Assembly: GCA_012295275.1 (NCBI GenBank)
Contig: CM022677.1
Coordinates: forward strand, 6,555,280-6,619,279
Length of the DNA stretch: 64,000 bases
Direction of reading: 5' to 3'
DNA from: Chrysomallon squamiferum
Taxonomy: Eukaryota > Mollusca > Gastropoda > Neomphalida > Peltospiridae
Below the pieces are notes generated by a model. The model made no database searches. It was given only the letters and a program-made list of their open reading frames with translations, and was not told the DNA's origin. A program made the position numbers and the translations under genes. Of this stretch, positions 14,450-25,990 are shown one piece after another (the first letter of the stretch is position 1; each line of letters starts with the position of its first letter).

Positions 14450-14540
14450 TATAGCTGTTAAATTGTTTAGTTTAAATTAAGTGTTTGAATCAGTTCTGTG
14501 TAAACAAATAGCACATCTATTTAGAGTAAAGTTACTTTAT
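14450..14540 (+). repeat. Short copy of the TNFR 5'-flank repeat
   Basis: The segment ttgtttagtttaaattaagt ... gtgtaaacaaatagcacat is homologous to 4875-4935. The match ends abruptly. Confidence 0.6.
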
Positions 14541-14609
14541 GATGTGGAAAGTAAAGATTTTATAGACGTTTATCACCACCAACAGTTATGCTTCTCGAAC
14601 TACAAATTA

Positions 14610-14919
14610 TTCTTATTATTGTTGTTACTGTTGTTGGTATTGTTGTTGTTGTTGTTGTTATTATTATTATTATATTTATTATTATTATTATCTCTATTGT
14701 GCTAGCTTAATTTATTTGATATGAATTAAATTGTTTCTTAACTAAAATTTAATATTTCTCCATTCATGCTAATCAGAGCAAAAATAGATCATTATTATTT
14801 TTTCTTCATTTTTCATTTTGTTGTTGATGTTGTTACCCATGATGATCATTATAATCATTGCTATTATTAAAAGACAATATAGTTATTTCCCTCAACCACT
14901 TAATCTAGGAAATTGACTA

Positions 14920-14954
<35 letters not shown>

Positions 14955-15054
14955 AATTTCATTTTGATAAGTGATACATGCTATTTATTATGATTTGTTT
15001 ATATTTCATTTCATTGTGAAAATGTATAACTATTTCAAATACATGTGAATACAG

Positions 15055-15095
<41 letters not shown>

Positions 15096-15130
15096 GTATG
15101 TGTGTATGTGTATATGTAAGCAAATATGTA
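14610..15130. repeat. ATT/GTT microsatellites and repeat L (copy 3)
   Basis: GTT/ATT tract at 14612-14690. The repeat L box (atagttatttccctcaacca) at 14878 runs into ATT repeats at 14922-14953. A second ATT tract at 15058-15092 is followed by GTAT-type repeats. Confidence 0.8.
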
Positions 15131-15210
15131 TGTACGTATGTATTCATGTATCTATGTATATTTGTATGTATTTACAACTAAATGATGTTCTTTGTTGTTT
15201 TTCCTTAAAG

Positions 15211-15380
15211 CTTGTCCTAATCGTATCGATGTCACACACGTTCTCGATGGCTCCCAAAGTGTGAAGAAAGAAAACTGAGAGAAAGTTAAAGCTGCAGTCA
15301 CAGAATCAATCAAAATTTTTCAAAGTGCTAACAAAGAAACAGTGAGTGTGCAGTCTGTCAGCGTACTCTGACATACAGTC
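15211..15380 (+). pseudogene. von Willebrand factor A domain exon relic
   Basis: After a pyrimidine-rich acceptor (ttgtttttccttaaag), the frame reads CPNRIDVTHVLDGSQSVKKEN, a TGA stop at 15276, then EKVKAAVTESIKIF. This is the beginning of a vWA domain: first beta strand, the MIDAS metal-binding DxSxS motif (DGSQS, intact) and helix 1. The stop sits where family members usually carry Trp or Phe. A second stop follows near 15369, and no later vWA motifs were recognised. vWA and EGF domains often occur together in matrix and adhesion proteins, and EGF exons lie 19-36 kb away on the other strand. A common origin is only a guess. Confidence 0.6.
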
Positions 15381-15436
15381 GGACGTGCAGTGTCAGTCAG
15401 TGTGTGAGTCTAACACTAAGATCAGTGTGAAAGTCA

Positions 15437-15640
15437 GTGTGTGAGTCCAGAGTGGAAACATGCACACTGGGACAGTACAGAAGAGTGAATCATGCCAGAC
15501 TAGAGAGGAACCTTAGTCAGAACCTGCACAAACCCGCCACCCAGCGGAGGGTCAGCAATTCAGTGGAATTAGCACAGATTCTGAGAGAAAAAATAAACAG
15601 AATAGTAATAATAAAAAGTTTAATTAAAATAAAAAATTAA
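15437..15640 (+). other. Open frame after the vWA relic, unrecognised
   Basis: A 67-codon open frame rich in Arg and Asn. It contains no motif I recognise, and the tandem CAGTCAGTGTGTGAGTC-like repeats just before it argue against strong constraint. It may be eroded downstream sequence of the vWA-containing gene. Low support as a gene. Confidence 0.2.
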
Positions 15641-15649
15641 ATAAACAAT

Positions 15650-16307
15650 ATTCCAACAAAATGATACCATGTATTTATAAAGGTAGCTTCAAAATGTAAT
15701 GGAAGTGATAGCAATTTCATGTTCGTAAATTCCTGTAATTGGGGCTTATTGTTAAATCTTTATTAAAAAGCAAGATAACTCCAAGGAAAGATCAGAATAT
15801 TACGTTCATTGCATGACGTTAGAACTCTACATAACTTTCAACATTACAAGTAGAACAAAAAATAAAACATCCAGTGAAATTTAACACGAAGATATTATTT
15901 TTTTTACGATGTTGACAATATTTATTTTGGAAACTTCAAGGAAAAAAAAAATAATGAAAAAAATCGGGACAAATTACAACACTAGTTGTGGAAATAGTGA
16001 ACATCAGTTGGATATACGTGCTGACTTGGATATTGTGAAATCGGGTGATGAAGATGTAAAACTCAAAGCCAGAAGAATTTGGTGGAATTAATGACACAGA
16101 CACTGTCACTCAGCCTTGTTCTGCAGATTCCTGTGGTAAGCATAAATAATTACATAAATTAATATATTCTAACGCTATAAAGTTATGATATGTCAATATA
16201 TATTTTAAATGATTTCGATTTAATACTGACTGCAATTAATAACTCACTGAATTATTTCGTTATATCTATAGCTATCTATCTGACTATCTATCTATCTATA
16301 TAAGACA

Positions 16308-16338
<31 letters not shown>

Positions 16339-16870
16339 TACACAGATTGTTGATAATATTAGTATTAAGTCATGGATAAGAACATGACAAGAAATATCGT
16401 TAATAATCTCATAATAACAATGCAATAATTTCTTGTTCTAAAATAACAAAGAGTAGAACAATAATTGTCTAAAACATATAATTATTGTTATTTGTTGTTG
16501 TTGTTGTTGTTGTCATTGCTGTTTGTGATGTAAATACGTTATATTAAATTATATTTATTGACTTAGTTATTTTTTATTACATATATTTATTTTTTATTAT
16601 TATTATTTTTTTTTACAATAGTTTTTTTTTAAGTGCTTGTTATTTTATAGGAATTGTATTCACACACACACACACAAAACACACATATAACACTGAATTC
16701 AGTTTCACAAATTTTTATTTTAAACGGCAAAGATTTAATGCGACGTCTTTAACAGAAGTTTTCAGATTTGTGTTGTGAACATTATGTTAATTTGCGAAAA
16801 ATGTATTATGGTAATTAATGTTCTTTGTAAAATGTTTTAAATAACATTAGAATTAACATGACTGTTCTTT
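15650..16870. other. Intergenic; CTAT/GA, GTT and CA repeats
   Basis: Includes a 60-codon Lys-rich open frame (15909-16091) without recognisable domains, and a possible donor-bearing patch (gattcctgtggtaagca, about 16127-16143). CTAT and GA repeats at 16266-16340 and GTT repeats at 16488-16515. I cannot support a gene. Confidence 0.4.
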
Positions 16871-16878
16871 AACTGCAA

Positions 16879-16961
16879 TTATAATAACTTTCTCATTGCT
16901 TTTGTAGTTGATAGCTCTGGATAATGAAATATAATTAGGATGACGGCGAACATTTGTTTTA
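16879..16961 (-). CDS. Candidate last exon of the TNFR-like gene (weak)
   Basis: On the minus strand, an acceptor-like taaaataacag is followed by a frame that fits phase 1 of the preceding 39-nt exon. It encodes V-KQMFAVILIIFHYPELS and ends at TAA after MRKLL. It offers a short hydrophobic core (FAVILIIF) that is too short for a standard transmembrane helix. The polypyrimidine tract is poor. A competing acceptor near 17100 in the same phase would give a hydrophobic VFTAVFYILF and stop. Either would leave a receptor with almost no cytoplasmic tail. The true 3' exons may lie elsewhere. Confidence 0.22.
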
Positions 16962-17164
16962 CTGTTATTTTAAGATGTATAAAAAGCGAAGTGAAAAAAC
17001 AAAGATGGCGGAGTAAGTGTTTAGATTTAGGGTTTCTAACGTCACACAACACGGGTTTGTCAGAACAGGATGTAAAACACTGCAGTGAAAACTGAAATGA
17101 CAAGCATCACATCTCCTCCTAAAAAATAAAAAATAAGAATATTAAATGTTTCAGGTTGTCCAAG

Positions 17165-17410
17165 TGTGTGTGTGTCTCTGTGTGTGACTGTGTGTGTGTG
17201 TGCGTGTGTGTGTGTGTGTGTGTGTAAATGTTTATGTATATAATCTATAACCGTAGGTACGTATGTATATAGGTAAGCATGTATATGTACATATGTGTAT
17301 ATGTATTTAAGTATGTATTTATGTATGAATGTATGTATTTATATACATGTATATATGTATGTATGTATGTGTGTATGTATGTATGTATGTATGTATATAT
17401 GCATATAAAT
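17165..17410. repeat. (GT)n and (GTAT)n microsatellites in the TNFR-like intron
   Basis: GT repeats at about 17163-17225, then degenerate ATGTATGTAT repeats to about 17400. They lie between the 39-nt exon and the candidate last exon. Confidence 0.9.
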
Positions 17411-17457
17411 ATGCGTGTGTGTTTGGATTAGTAATTTTAAGTTGGTGAAAAAATTAC

Positions 17458-18414
17458 CTGTATCATGTAGTGTGTTTGTCCCATTGACGTCTTCATCTAA
17501 AACAGAAGACGAAGATTTATAAGAAATTAACAAAGTATAATTTTAGTGTACAAATCTAGTTCTAAATATTTACAACTAGAAGAAACAATAACTAAATTAT
17601 TATATTTTCTAACAACCTGTAGAATTATATTTATATTTTGATACTTACATAAGCAATTCAAATATAGCTTACCCTTAATACAGTGTTCAATATTCATCTC
17701 GCCACCTTTCTTTTGCAGTTGAAATCCTTCTTTACATCTGCACTGTGTGTTTCTCACTTTGGTGCATTTCTTTACTTCTGTTTGAGTTGTGCTGTCACAC
17801 GTGTCACATTCAGCACATCTAGTAGCACGAGTGTAATTCGACTGGTAAAACCCTTCTTCACAAGGCTCACATTCTGATTCACCACCGTTCTCTGTGCAGT
17901 GAGCTAAACGTCGTGTTCCAGGAGGACATTTTTTACACTGTATTCCATTTATTTCATATTGTTCTCTCTGAAACATAATATGAAAAATATTACAATTATC
18001 AGTTACAGTTATGTAAGGCTGAATGAGTTTCAAGTTTCAGTTTATACTTACAATTCCACGTTTCCCCCTGCAACTGACAGCAACAATTTAATAACATTGA
18101 CTAACATCACAGTCAATCATTATGTTTTGAAAAGTCATTGATACACATACATGGTAACACACACAGGCACACACACACACATACGCACACAAACACACAC
18201 ACACACACATACACACACACTACACAAGCAAACTCACTAAAAAGAAAACAAAATACATCTAGTAAGCAGTGATGTTGTTGTGAAATTGCGTTACGTAGGA
18301 TACACGTTGAGTTGGGTAAAAACGTACCTCGTTTTCAGAACTTTCCAGAAATTTTGCTCTCAGTGTTGCTATAAATAGTACGGCAGCCATCAAAATCCAC
18401 GTAAAAGGTTTCAT
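17458..18414 (-). CDS. Fas-like TNF receptor superfamily protein (three exons, 3' end uncertain)
   Basis: Likely a cell-surface or secreted receptor for a TNF-type ligand. Exon 1 (18414-18328, 29 codons) starts MKPFTWILMAAVLFIATLRA, a good signal peptide, and ends before a gtacgt donor in phase 0. Exon 2 (17967-17673, 295 nt) follows a tttcag acceptor. It encodes CKKCPPGTRRLAHCTENG, then CEPCEEGF, CAECDTCDSTTQ and KKCTKVRNTQCRCKEGF: one partial and one full TNFR cysteine-rich domain with Fas-like spacing (CxxCPPGT; Asn-Thr-x-CxC). An N-glycosylation site (NYT) is present. It ends at gtaagc in phase 1. Exon 3 (17496-17458, 39 nt, symmetric phase 1) encodes the linker DEDVNGTNTLHDT. All splice phases agree and no stop interrupts. 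No convincing membrane span or death domain follows, so it may be short, secreted or incomplete. Confidence 0.75.
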
Positions 18415-19110
18415 GTCTGTGATAACTCTAGGAAAAATAATAATAATAAACCTTAAAATGTACGTGAAAAAAGCTACTGCTATGACTTATACTAATACTA
18501 ATAACTGTAGAATGGAACTGTTTAGGTAAAGTAACTGACTGAATAACGCTAGCAAGGTCAATTAAGATTACTTCCTTCACTTGGTCGCTTTGCCGCAACT
18601 GCGCATTAACACTCGTATCACGTGTTTTATCAAACCAATCACAACAAGTACAAATCTAAGACAGCTGCGTTATGTACTTCCGTCCACATGGGCTTTTTTG
18701 TGCTTTTATTAAATTTAACACATGTTTCAGCATGTTTCTGGTGGTATGTACAGAGCAGAAAAACGAGATCACGGTAATAAAGTAACTGACTGAATATCGC
18801 TAGCAAGGTCAATTAAGATCACTCCCTCCACTTTGACGTTTTATAGCGCTTTACCGTAACTCCGCCTTCATAAACACTCGTATCACGTATACTATCCAAA
18901 AAAATCCAATCTTCTTCTTTGTTTGTGTTTGTATGTTTTGGTGTATGATTATTAATTAGAAACTAACCACATTTCTTGACCAAAGAAAAATTTAAACAAG
19001 AATAAAATGATGTGGTATTTGTTTATACAGACATGGCTAATATTTAAACAGTTAATTTAAACTAAATTATTTTACATCTGTATTTTGTCATTTAACTTAA
19101 CTGTCCATTT
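18415..19110 (-). promoter_or_regulatory. 5' flank of the TNFR-like gene, with internal tandem duplication
   Basis: Upstream of the start codon, two segments share gtcaattaagat(t/c)act and tcagtcagttacttta-type sequence, at 18525-18640 and 18778-18895, so about 250 bp is tandemly repeated. The proximal unit holds an inverted CCAAT box (caaaccaatcac at 18640) and an E-box-like cacgtg (18619). No clear TATA box was found. The distal end runs into an AAC/AAT microsatellite at 19112-19192. The whole flank recurs at 4835-5480. Confidence 0.6.
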
Positions 19111-19111
19111 A

Positions 19112-19116
19112 ATAAT

Positions 19117-19149
<33 letters not shown>

Positions 19150-19161
19150 AATAATAATAAC

Positions 19162-19192
<31 letters not shown>
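19112..19192. repeat. (AAC)n/(AAT)n microsatellite
   Basis: AAC units followed by AAT units at the distal end of the TNFR-like 5' flank. Confidence 0.93.
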
Positions 19193-19420
19193 CAACTGAG
19201 ACACACAAATAGACACACCGACGCACAGATACACACATAGAACCTAAATTAGTAAATTCCTGTAGAAACTGTCTTGTAGAAAATCTACTTTAAATTATTA
19301 TGCAGTCAAAAACCCTGAGTCTCTGTTGGCTCTCGTCACGGTTCACGGGTTTTCACTGACCTTTGAAGGCTTTATTGATTTTCTGTTTCCATAGAAATTG
19401 GACCTCATTCATAAATTACT

Positions 19421-19785
19421 TTTAAAATTACTTTTAAAATATTATTATTACTACTATTATTATGACTTTTAAAATATTATTATTACTACTATTATTATTA
19501 CTTTTAAAATATTATTATTATTACTATTATTATTACTTTTAAAATATTATTATTATTACTATTAAAATTACTTTTAAAATATTATTATTATTACTATTAA
19601 AATTACTTTTAAAATATTATTATTACTACTATTATTATTACTTTTAAAATATTATTATTACTACTATTATTATTACTTTTAAAATATTATTATTATTACT
19701 ATTATTATTACTTTTAAAATATTATTATTATTACTATTAAAATTACTTTTAAAATATTATTATTATTACTATTATTATTATTTTT
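19421..19785. repeat. Minisatellite built on ACTTTTAAAATATTATTATT
   Basis: About ten to twelve units of roughly 24-37 bp. Each unit has a constant core followed by variable TACTACTATTATTATT or TTACTATTAAA. The units form higher-order alternation of at least two subtypes. Confidence 0.9.
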
Positions 19786-19969
19786 AAGTTAGATCGAATG
19801 AATGAGTTTATGTACTTTGGATTCATATATCAATGCAAATATATTTTGTAGAAACATGAAAAAAAGTTATATTGAATATTTGCTACACAGAGTTTGTCAT
19901 GTTACATCTCAGACAGTCTCGCTTCAGAATGGGCCCTTAAAAAATTCGAGATTTCTTGAAAATGCTTTT

Positions 19970-20766
<797 letters not shown>

Positions 20767-21131
20767 GATTACTATTGTTGCTGTCATCATACTTTATTAT
20801 TATTATAATTATGATCCTCATCACATGTCATAATCATCATCATCATTAATATTATCTTTACGTGTATATTCTTAATTTATTTTACACACATTAAAATGTT
20901 TCTTCATTAAAAATAAATGAAAATGTCTTTATTCTTACTATTTAGAACTAAAATAAAATAAAGAATTTATACTTTATGATAACTATTTCTTATTAATTAG
21001 CATTTTTCATCACTGAAAAGTTGATTTGCTTTATTTAAACAAATAACATTTATTTCAATAATTTTTTAAACCTTAGATTTAACAAACAACATTACGACTT
21101 GTTTTTATTCAATCAAAATAAATATTATTAT

Positions 21132-21136
<5 letters not shown>

Positions 21137-21193
<57 letters not shown>

Positions 21194-21264
21194 AGATATA
21201 AAGAGAGAGAGAGAGTTGAGGTTAAGTTAGAAATTGTTACAAATACTTATGTTTGTCATTAAAT

Positions 21265-21328
<64 letters not shown>
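21137..21328. repeat. Facing (GA)n and (CT)n tracts, copy A
   Basis: GA repeats at 21137-21191 and CT repeats at 21267-21328, separated by about 75 bp. They can pair as a large hairpin. The same arrangement occurs at 27299-27514 in copy B with different lengths. Confidence 0.92.
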
Positions 21329-21338
<10 letters not shown>

Positions 21339-21595
21339 GAGATCTGGTTGTTTTCTGGCAGCAAAAAAGTTATTGTTAGTATAAACTGATTTACATTCGT
21401 GTAATACATTTTTTTCTTGTTATCTCAGATCACATCTTTGTAAAAGCACACAGAGAGAGATAAATACACACACGAATACACACACTTATATATATATATG
21501 TATGTATGTAGTATGTACGTATGTATCTGTGTATGTATGTATATTTATATGTATGTATGTATGTTATGTATATGGTTTTGTACGTTAGTGTTTAA

Positions 21596-21630
<35 letters not shown>

Positions 21631-22517
21631 AAAGTATTATTGTCTTAGGCACGTTTGTTTAAACTGCATACAGATTTGGGAACACGCTGAAACAGGCAAC
21701 GGATAATGAGATCACACATCACACGTCACGATATGTATGTACACATTAACAAATATTAATATATTAATTATTATTTTATCATGAAGCTGTGATTTCTGAG
21801 ATTAATGAAATATAACAAATCTCTCAGGGTCTTGAGAACCTTTTTTGGTTCTGTGTACAAGGTCACATATTACTGAGTGTATAAATGTCTTAAGAACATT
21901 TAAATGTGGGACATTCTAAACACATCGTTTTTAATATAGCTTCAAATCAGTTTATAAGTAAAACCGCCATTAATGAAGCAACAATAAATCAAAATAATGA
22001 AACAAACTTATTATAAATCTCGCTTATTATAAATAACTTATTATAACTTAAGACGCTGTATAACGTTTGCTTCGCTAAACAGAAAAAGACTTCTACTGCT
22101 AGTTTCCACTAAATTAGCCACTGCCTGTCCACACGTGTTTTAGTCTGAAATTTTCCTCTCCTATCTCCCACTCTGTTCGAGTGTTGCCAAGACTTCTGTG
22201 TCTACGTACACACTGTCATTCAGTCTCTTTCCACACTTCTATCTGAACTTTTACACATATATTATATTACATGATTTGTAAACTATGTAACTGTTTTTTA
22301 TATTTTATTATTCATAAAAAAATATATCTTCTGTTTCAGATACTAATAGGAATACCATATATATATTAGCAAAAAAAAAAAGAAGATGTCAAATGTACAA
22401 TAAGATACATATGTGGAAAACATTATTTTATTTATTTTATTTTATTTATCTGGGTTCTTCTTTCATACACTTATTTATATTTTGTTATTGTGAATACATT
22501 TTTGTCTTCTGTTTCAG

Positions 22518-22529
22518 ATACTACAAAAG
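22518..22529 (+). other. Putative 12-nt microexon, copy A
   Basis: A strong acceptor (gtcttctgtttcag) is followed by atactacaaaag and a donor-like gtaata. In phase 1 it would add D-T-T-K, symmetric phase 1-1. The microexon and both splice sites are identical at 28657-28668 in copy B. Whether it is used is unknown. Confidence 0.3.
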
Positions 22530-22646
22530 GTAATAAACATACACAAATACATTACACACATTACACATACCCACACATATACACATTCAAAGACTATTTT
22601 TATCTACTGTTACAGTTATACTTACTAAATAAATATTTTTCCTCAG

Positions 22647-22678
22647 ATTCTGATGCCAGTGAGATGCACATAATTAAA
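22647..22678 (+). other. Exon-like segment DSDASEMHIIK, copy A
   Basis: After an acceptor-like atttttcctcag, a 32-nt phase-1 segment encodes DSDASEMHIIK before gtaatc. Copy B (28786-28817) encodes GSDASEMHSIK. It resembles the short acidic linker exon of the TNFR-like gene in phase and starting Asp/Gly, but there is no direct homology. Speculative. Confidence 0.25.
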
Positions 22679-23510
22679 GTAATCTTGTTAGTGTACACAC
22701 GCAAACACATCAGTACAGGACGATGGGGTACGAACCATAAATATAATTAAAAAATAGCAAACAAATGCCTGTCAGTGTATCATTCGAACTCTCTGAAATA
22801 TTATAATAATTTAAAACTTTTTTACAGTTCTATTTTTGTTGGGTGTAGGTTTGTCTTTAGCTACGGTTTGTGTTAGGTACCGGTTGTTTTGCATATTGGT
22901 AATTTGCATACACCTGATGGATATGGGTTGTTTTGGGCATGTTATTTAAGGTATGTGTTATGTTTCTTTCCTTCTTTTTTTTGTGTCGGATTCATTGGAT
23001 ACAGATTGTATTGGATATGAGTTGTGTTCGGCTTATTTTCGGAACAGTACATTAGCTCTGTTAAAATCATTCTGTTAAATGCATTTTCTCATGTGTCAGA
23101 AATGTTGACAGCAAAATAACTTACTCAAAATCGATCCTAATATATTGGTGTAATCCAGTTGAAAATTCAAATAGCTGGAGAAACAGAAATCAAACATTTT
23201 TGTTTGTTGTTGTTGTTTTTGTTTGTTTTTTTGTTTTTTGTGTGTTCTTAAATAATTCGTATAGCTGGTTTCAGAATAGAAATACTAAATTTGTATTTGC
23301 TTAATTTATTTCAAAATTTAATAAAAACAAATAGTTAACACTGGTTAAAGTAGGGGTGAGTGTTTTGAAACTTATACACCAGGACGTAGATAAATAAATA
23401 AATAAATAAATAAATCCTAATTATACATATTTATCTACTTCCCGGGGAAATAATATTAAAAACACTTGGAATTTTTGTATACACTGTGTGTGGGGGGTGT
23501 GTGGGTGGGT

Positions 23511-23612
<102 letters not shown>

Positions 23613-24360
23613 ATAAACACATTGTTATTATTTTCACTAAAGCTGAATTAACTTTAGGAGATTAAGGGCGTATTTACACAATGTAGTACACCTGTAATCA
23701 CAACAACAACAACGACAATAAATAACAATAATAATAAACCGATTTTAATATGATTAAGACAATTTAATTTTCTACTTTTTTCTTCTATTCATTAATCATG
23801 TTTCTAGTATTGTCAGTGAGAGATTATTGCACTGTTATTATGAGGTATTAACGATAGCTGTCGTCATATTATTATCCATGACGTATTATATATATATATA
23901 TATACACACACAATGTAATATTTAATATAATTCTATATATTTTTCATTCGTTCAGTTTATTTTATTTATAAGAAAACAGAAGAGCTATTAAAGTGAATTA
24001 CAAACTTGTAAAGTTACCCTTGTGACGTAAGTTTGAGAAGGAAAACGACAGTTCTTCTGTAATACGTTATATGAAACAAAGCATGAAATAAATAAATAAA
24101 TAAATAAACATTTGTGACGTGTCCATGAATGCTGCAAGTTAATTTCGCACATCACTGTTTCGGCCTATGCTACGTAACCAAGCTCACTCATTTTCATGGT
24201 AAAACTCGAATGTGGACAATGAAAGAAACGTGACATTCACAGAAGTAATGTATTCAGTGTAATAACAACGAAACATTTCATAGTAAACGAATGAATCACT
24301 GATTGTTAGTGAACATTATTTTATTAACGTGAACTCAACAAATTTTTAATCTGCAGTTAA

Positions 24361-24435
24361 ATGGCTTCATTCACTGATAAAGTAATCGAGAAAGATAAAT
24401 GCGACAACACATCGCCAGACACTACTTTTCTCTGA
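24361..24435 (+). other. Small conserved open frame MASFTDKVIEKDK, copy A
   Basis: Preceded by an acceptor-like tttttaatctgcag. The frame encodes MASFTDKVIEKDKCDNTSPD and then stops. The first 23 codons are identical in copy B (30364 onward), where the frame continues nine codons further after a small indel. No family is recognised. Sequence identity may just reflect recent duplication. Confidence 0.25.
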
Positions 24436-24554
24436 CCACTGAGTCACACCCTCCACTCTAACACAAACAATTTTGTACAGAAATGTTATTATGAAAATAA
24501 CCTAGATTACTGAGTTTTATTTTATAAGATCTTTCACTAACGACAATAACAACA

Positions 24555-24586
<32 letters not shown>

Positions 24587-24599
24587 TAAATCTTCTTAC

Positions 24600-24733
24600 C
24601 TTTGTCTTAGATGCAAAAAAATTCTCTTCTATTCGTCTGCAATGTCAGTGAGGACGACTCTGGGTGAGTGGAATATACCAGTTTCAGTAAAGGGGTGGAA
24701 GCCTTGAAATTTTCTAGAACACTTTTGTTTCTT
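24600..24733 (-). pseudogene. Broken minus-strand exon, copy A
   Basis: Bounded on the minus strand by an acceptor (tttttctcag) and donor (gtaaga), like its open counterpart at 30600-30742. A roughly 13-nt insertion after the first dozen bases and other changes introduce in-frame stops, so this copy cannot encode the protein segment preserved in copy B. Confidence 0.5.
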
Positions 24734-24911
24734 CTGAGAAAAAAAAATCGTGATAGTTTTAAATGCTTGAGGTAAAGTATACAGCAGTAAAAGTAACAAC
24801 TACCTTAACATAGTTCGTGTAGTTCATTAATTTTTTAAATGCGTGGTGCAGTCTATCACACATGTGGTAATAATGACACAGCAACTGGTTTGTAGAAGGT
24901 CGGAGAAAGAT

Positions 24912-25100
24912 AATACCGTATATACTTGTGTACAAGGCGACCTTATATATAAGTCGATGTGTATTTTAAGACCAAAAATTGCGTCATTTTAGGTATTACT
25001 TGTGTATAAGTCGACTGTAGATTCCAGGCACCGTCACTACTTTTAGACCAGTGTGACAGTGCCATGAAGGCCTACATTGTACGCCTACTGTAACATAACT
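24912..25100 (+). mobile_element. hAT/MITE-like insertion (ATACTTGTGTATAAGTCGA type)
   Basis: Begins accgtatatacttgtgtaca at the point where copy A departs from copy B. It contains a second tacttgtgtataagtcgac at 24998-25016. Sequences of the form CCGTATATACTCGTGTATAAGTCGA are recurrent ends of DNA transposons in many animal genomes. No transposase was found. The right end is unclear because a 30-bp minisatellite follows. Confidence 0.5.
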
Positions 25101-25109
25101 TGCACGAAC

Positions 25110-25330
25110 ATATGTTTGTGTAACGTGTAGTGCTGTTACTGATGTTTGTGTAACGTGTAGTGCTGTTACTGATGTGTGTGTAACGTGTAGTGCTGTTACT
25201 GATGTGTGTGTAACGTGTAGTGCTGTTACTGATGTGTGTATAACGTGTGGTGCTGTTACTGATGTTTGTGTAACGTGTAGTGCTGTTACTGATGTGTGTG
25301 TAACGTGTAGTGCTGTTACTGATGTGTGTA
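25110..25330 (+). repeat. 30-bp minisatellite, about seven units
   Basis: The unit gatgtttgtgtaacgtgtag plus tgctgttact (30 bp) is repeated with very few changes (TTTGTG/TGTGTG/TGTGTA). Because 30 is divisible by three, an open frame with a ten-residue repeat (CVTCSAVTDV) runs through it. There is no evidence that it is translated. Confidence 0.95.
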
Positions 25331-25990
25331 ACTATTACGTTCCCTCAACAAATGAAATGGGTATTTCATACATACATAAATTCATACTTACATACATAGA
25401 TAAAGAAGAACACGATTGCTCTGCATGTGCATGTGTATATGTGTCTATATATGTAGACACGTCCAAGCACAGAACGTTAATATTCTGAATATATATTTTT
25501 TTTTCAGGAGGAGTTGTGGTCCTAGTGATTTTTTGTTTTAAATTCACTGAAAGTTTTAGCAAATATATATATATATATATATATAGCAAAGAGAAAAATA
25601 ACAAATTGGAATGTTACAGATAATATATCAGTATTAAATTATTTAGTTAAATACTTTGAGACCTTGGAAGCCGACATTCATCTTAATGTAAATTAGTTTT
25701 AATATTTATTATATCTGCATATGTCCAAATTTATCACTATGTATATTTTATTTCTCGCTTTCTTTTTTATTTGTTTCCTCAAAATCTATTTATTTATTTA
25801 TTTATTGTTGTTCTATTTGCTTTTATTATTACTATCATAGTCTTTTACATTCTATACATATCTGTTCAAATAAACTTCTGGCTTTGTGCAACAACCAACA
25901 TAGCTATTCACACATATCTTCTTTCGCAATTTCTTAGACTCTGTTATCAGTCTTTTTATCCAGTCTTTTTCTTTGTGTGTGTTTGTGTGT
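25331..25990. other. Intergenic between the duplication copies
   Basis: Contains AT repeats (about 25563-25585) and AAAT/TTTA runs. No gene was recognised. Confidence 0.5.

Noticed and set aside
22490-22750. 86-codon plus-strand frame conserved in both duplicates (also 28629-28943)
   Set aside because: It reads through apparent splice signals and CACATA repeats. Conservation follows from recent duplication. Only the short splice-flanked pieces inside it were kept as candidates.
25110-25330. Ten-residue repeat protein (CVTCSAVTDV)
   Set aside because: Best explained as a 30-bp minisatellite. No start context, no flanking coding sequence and no splice structure.
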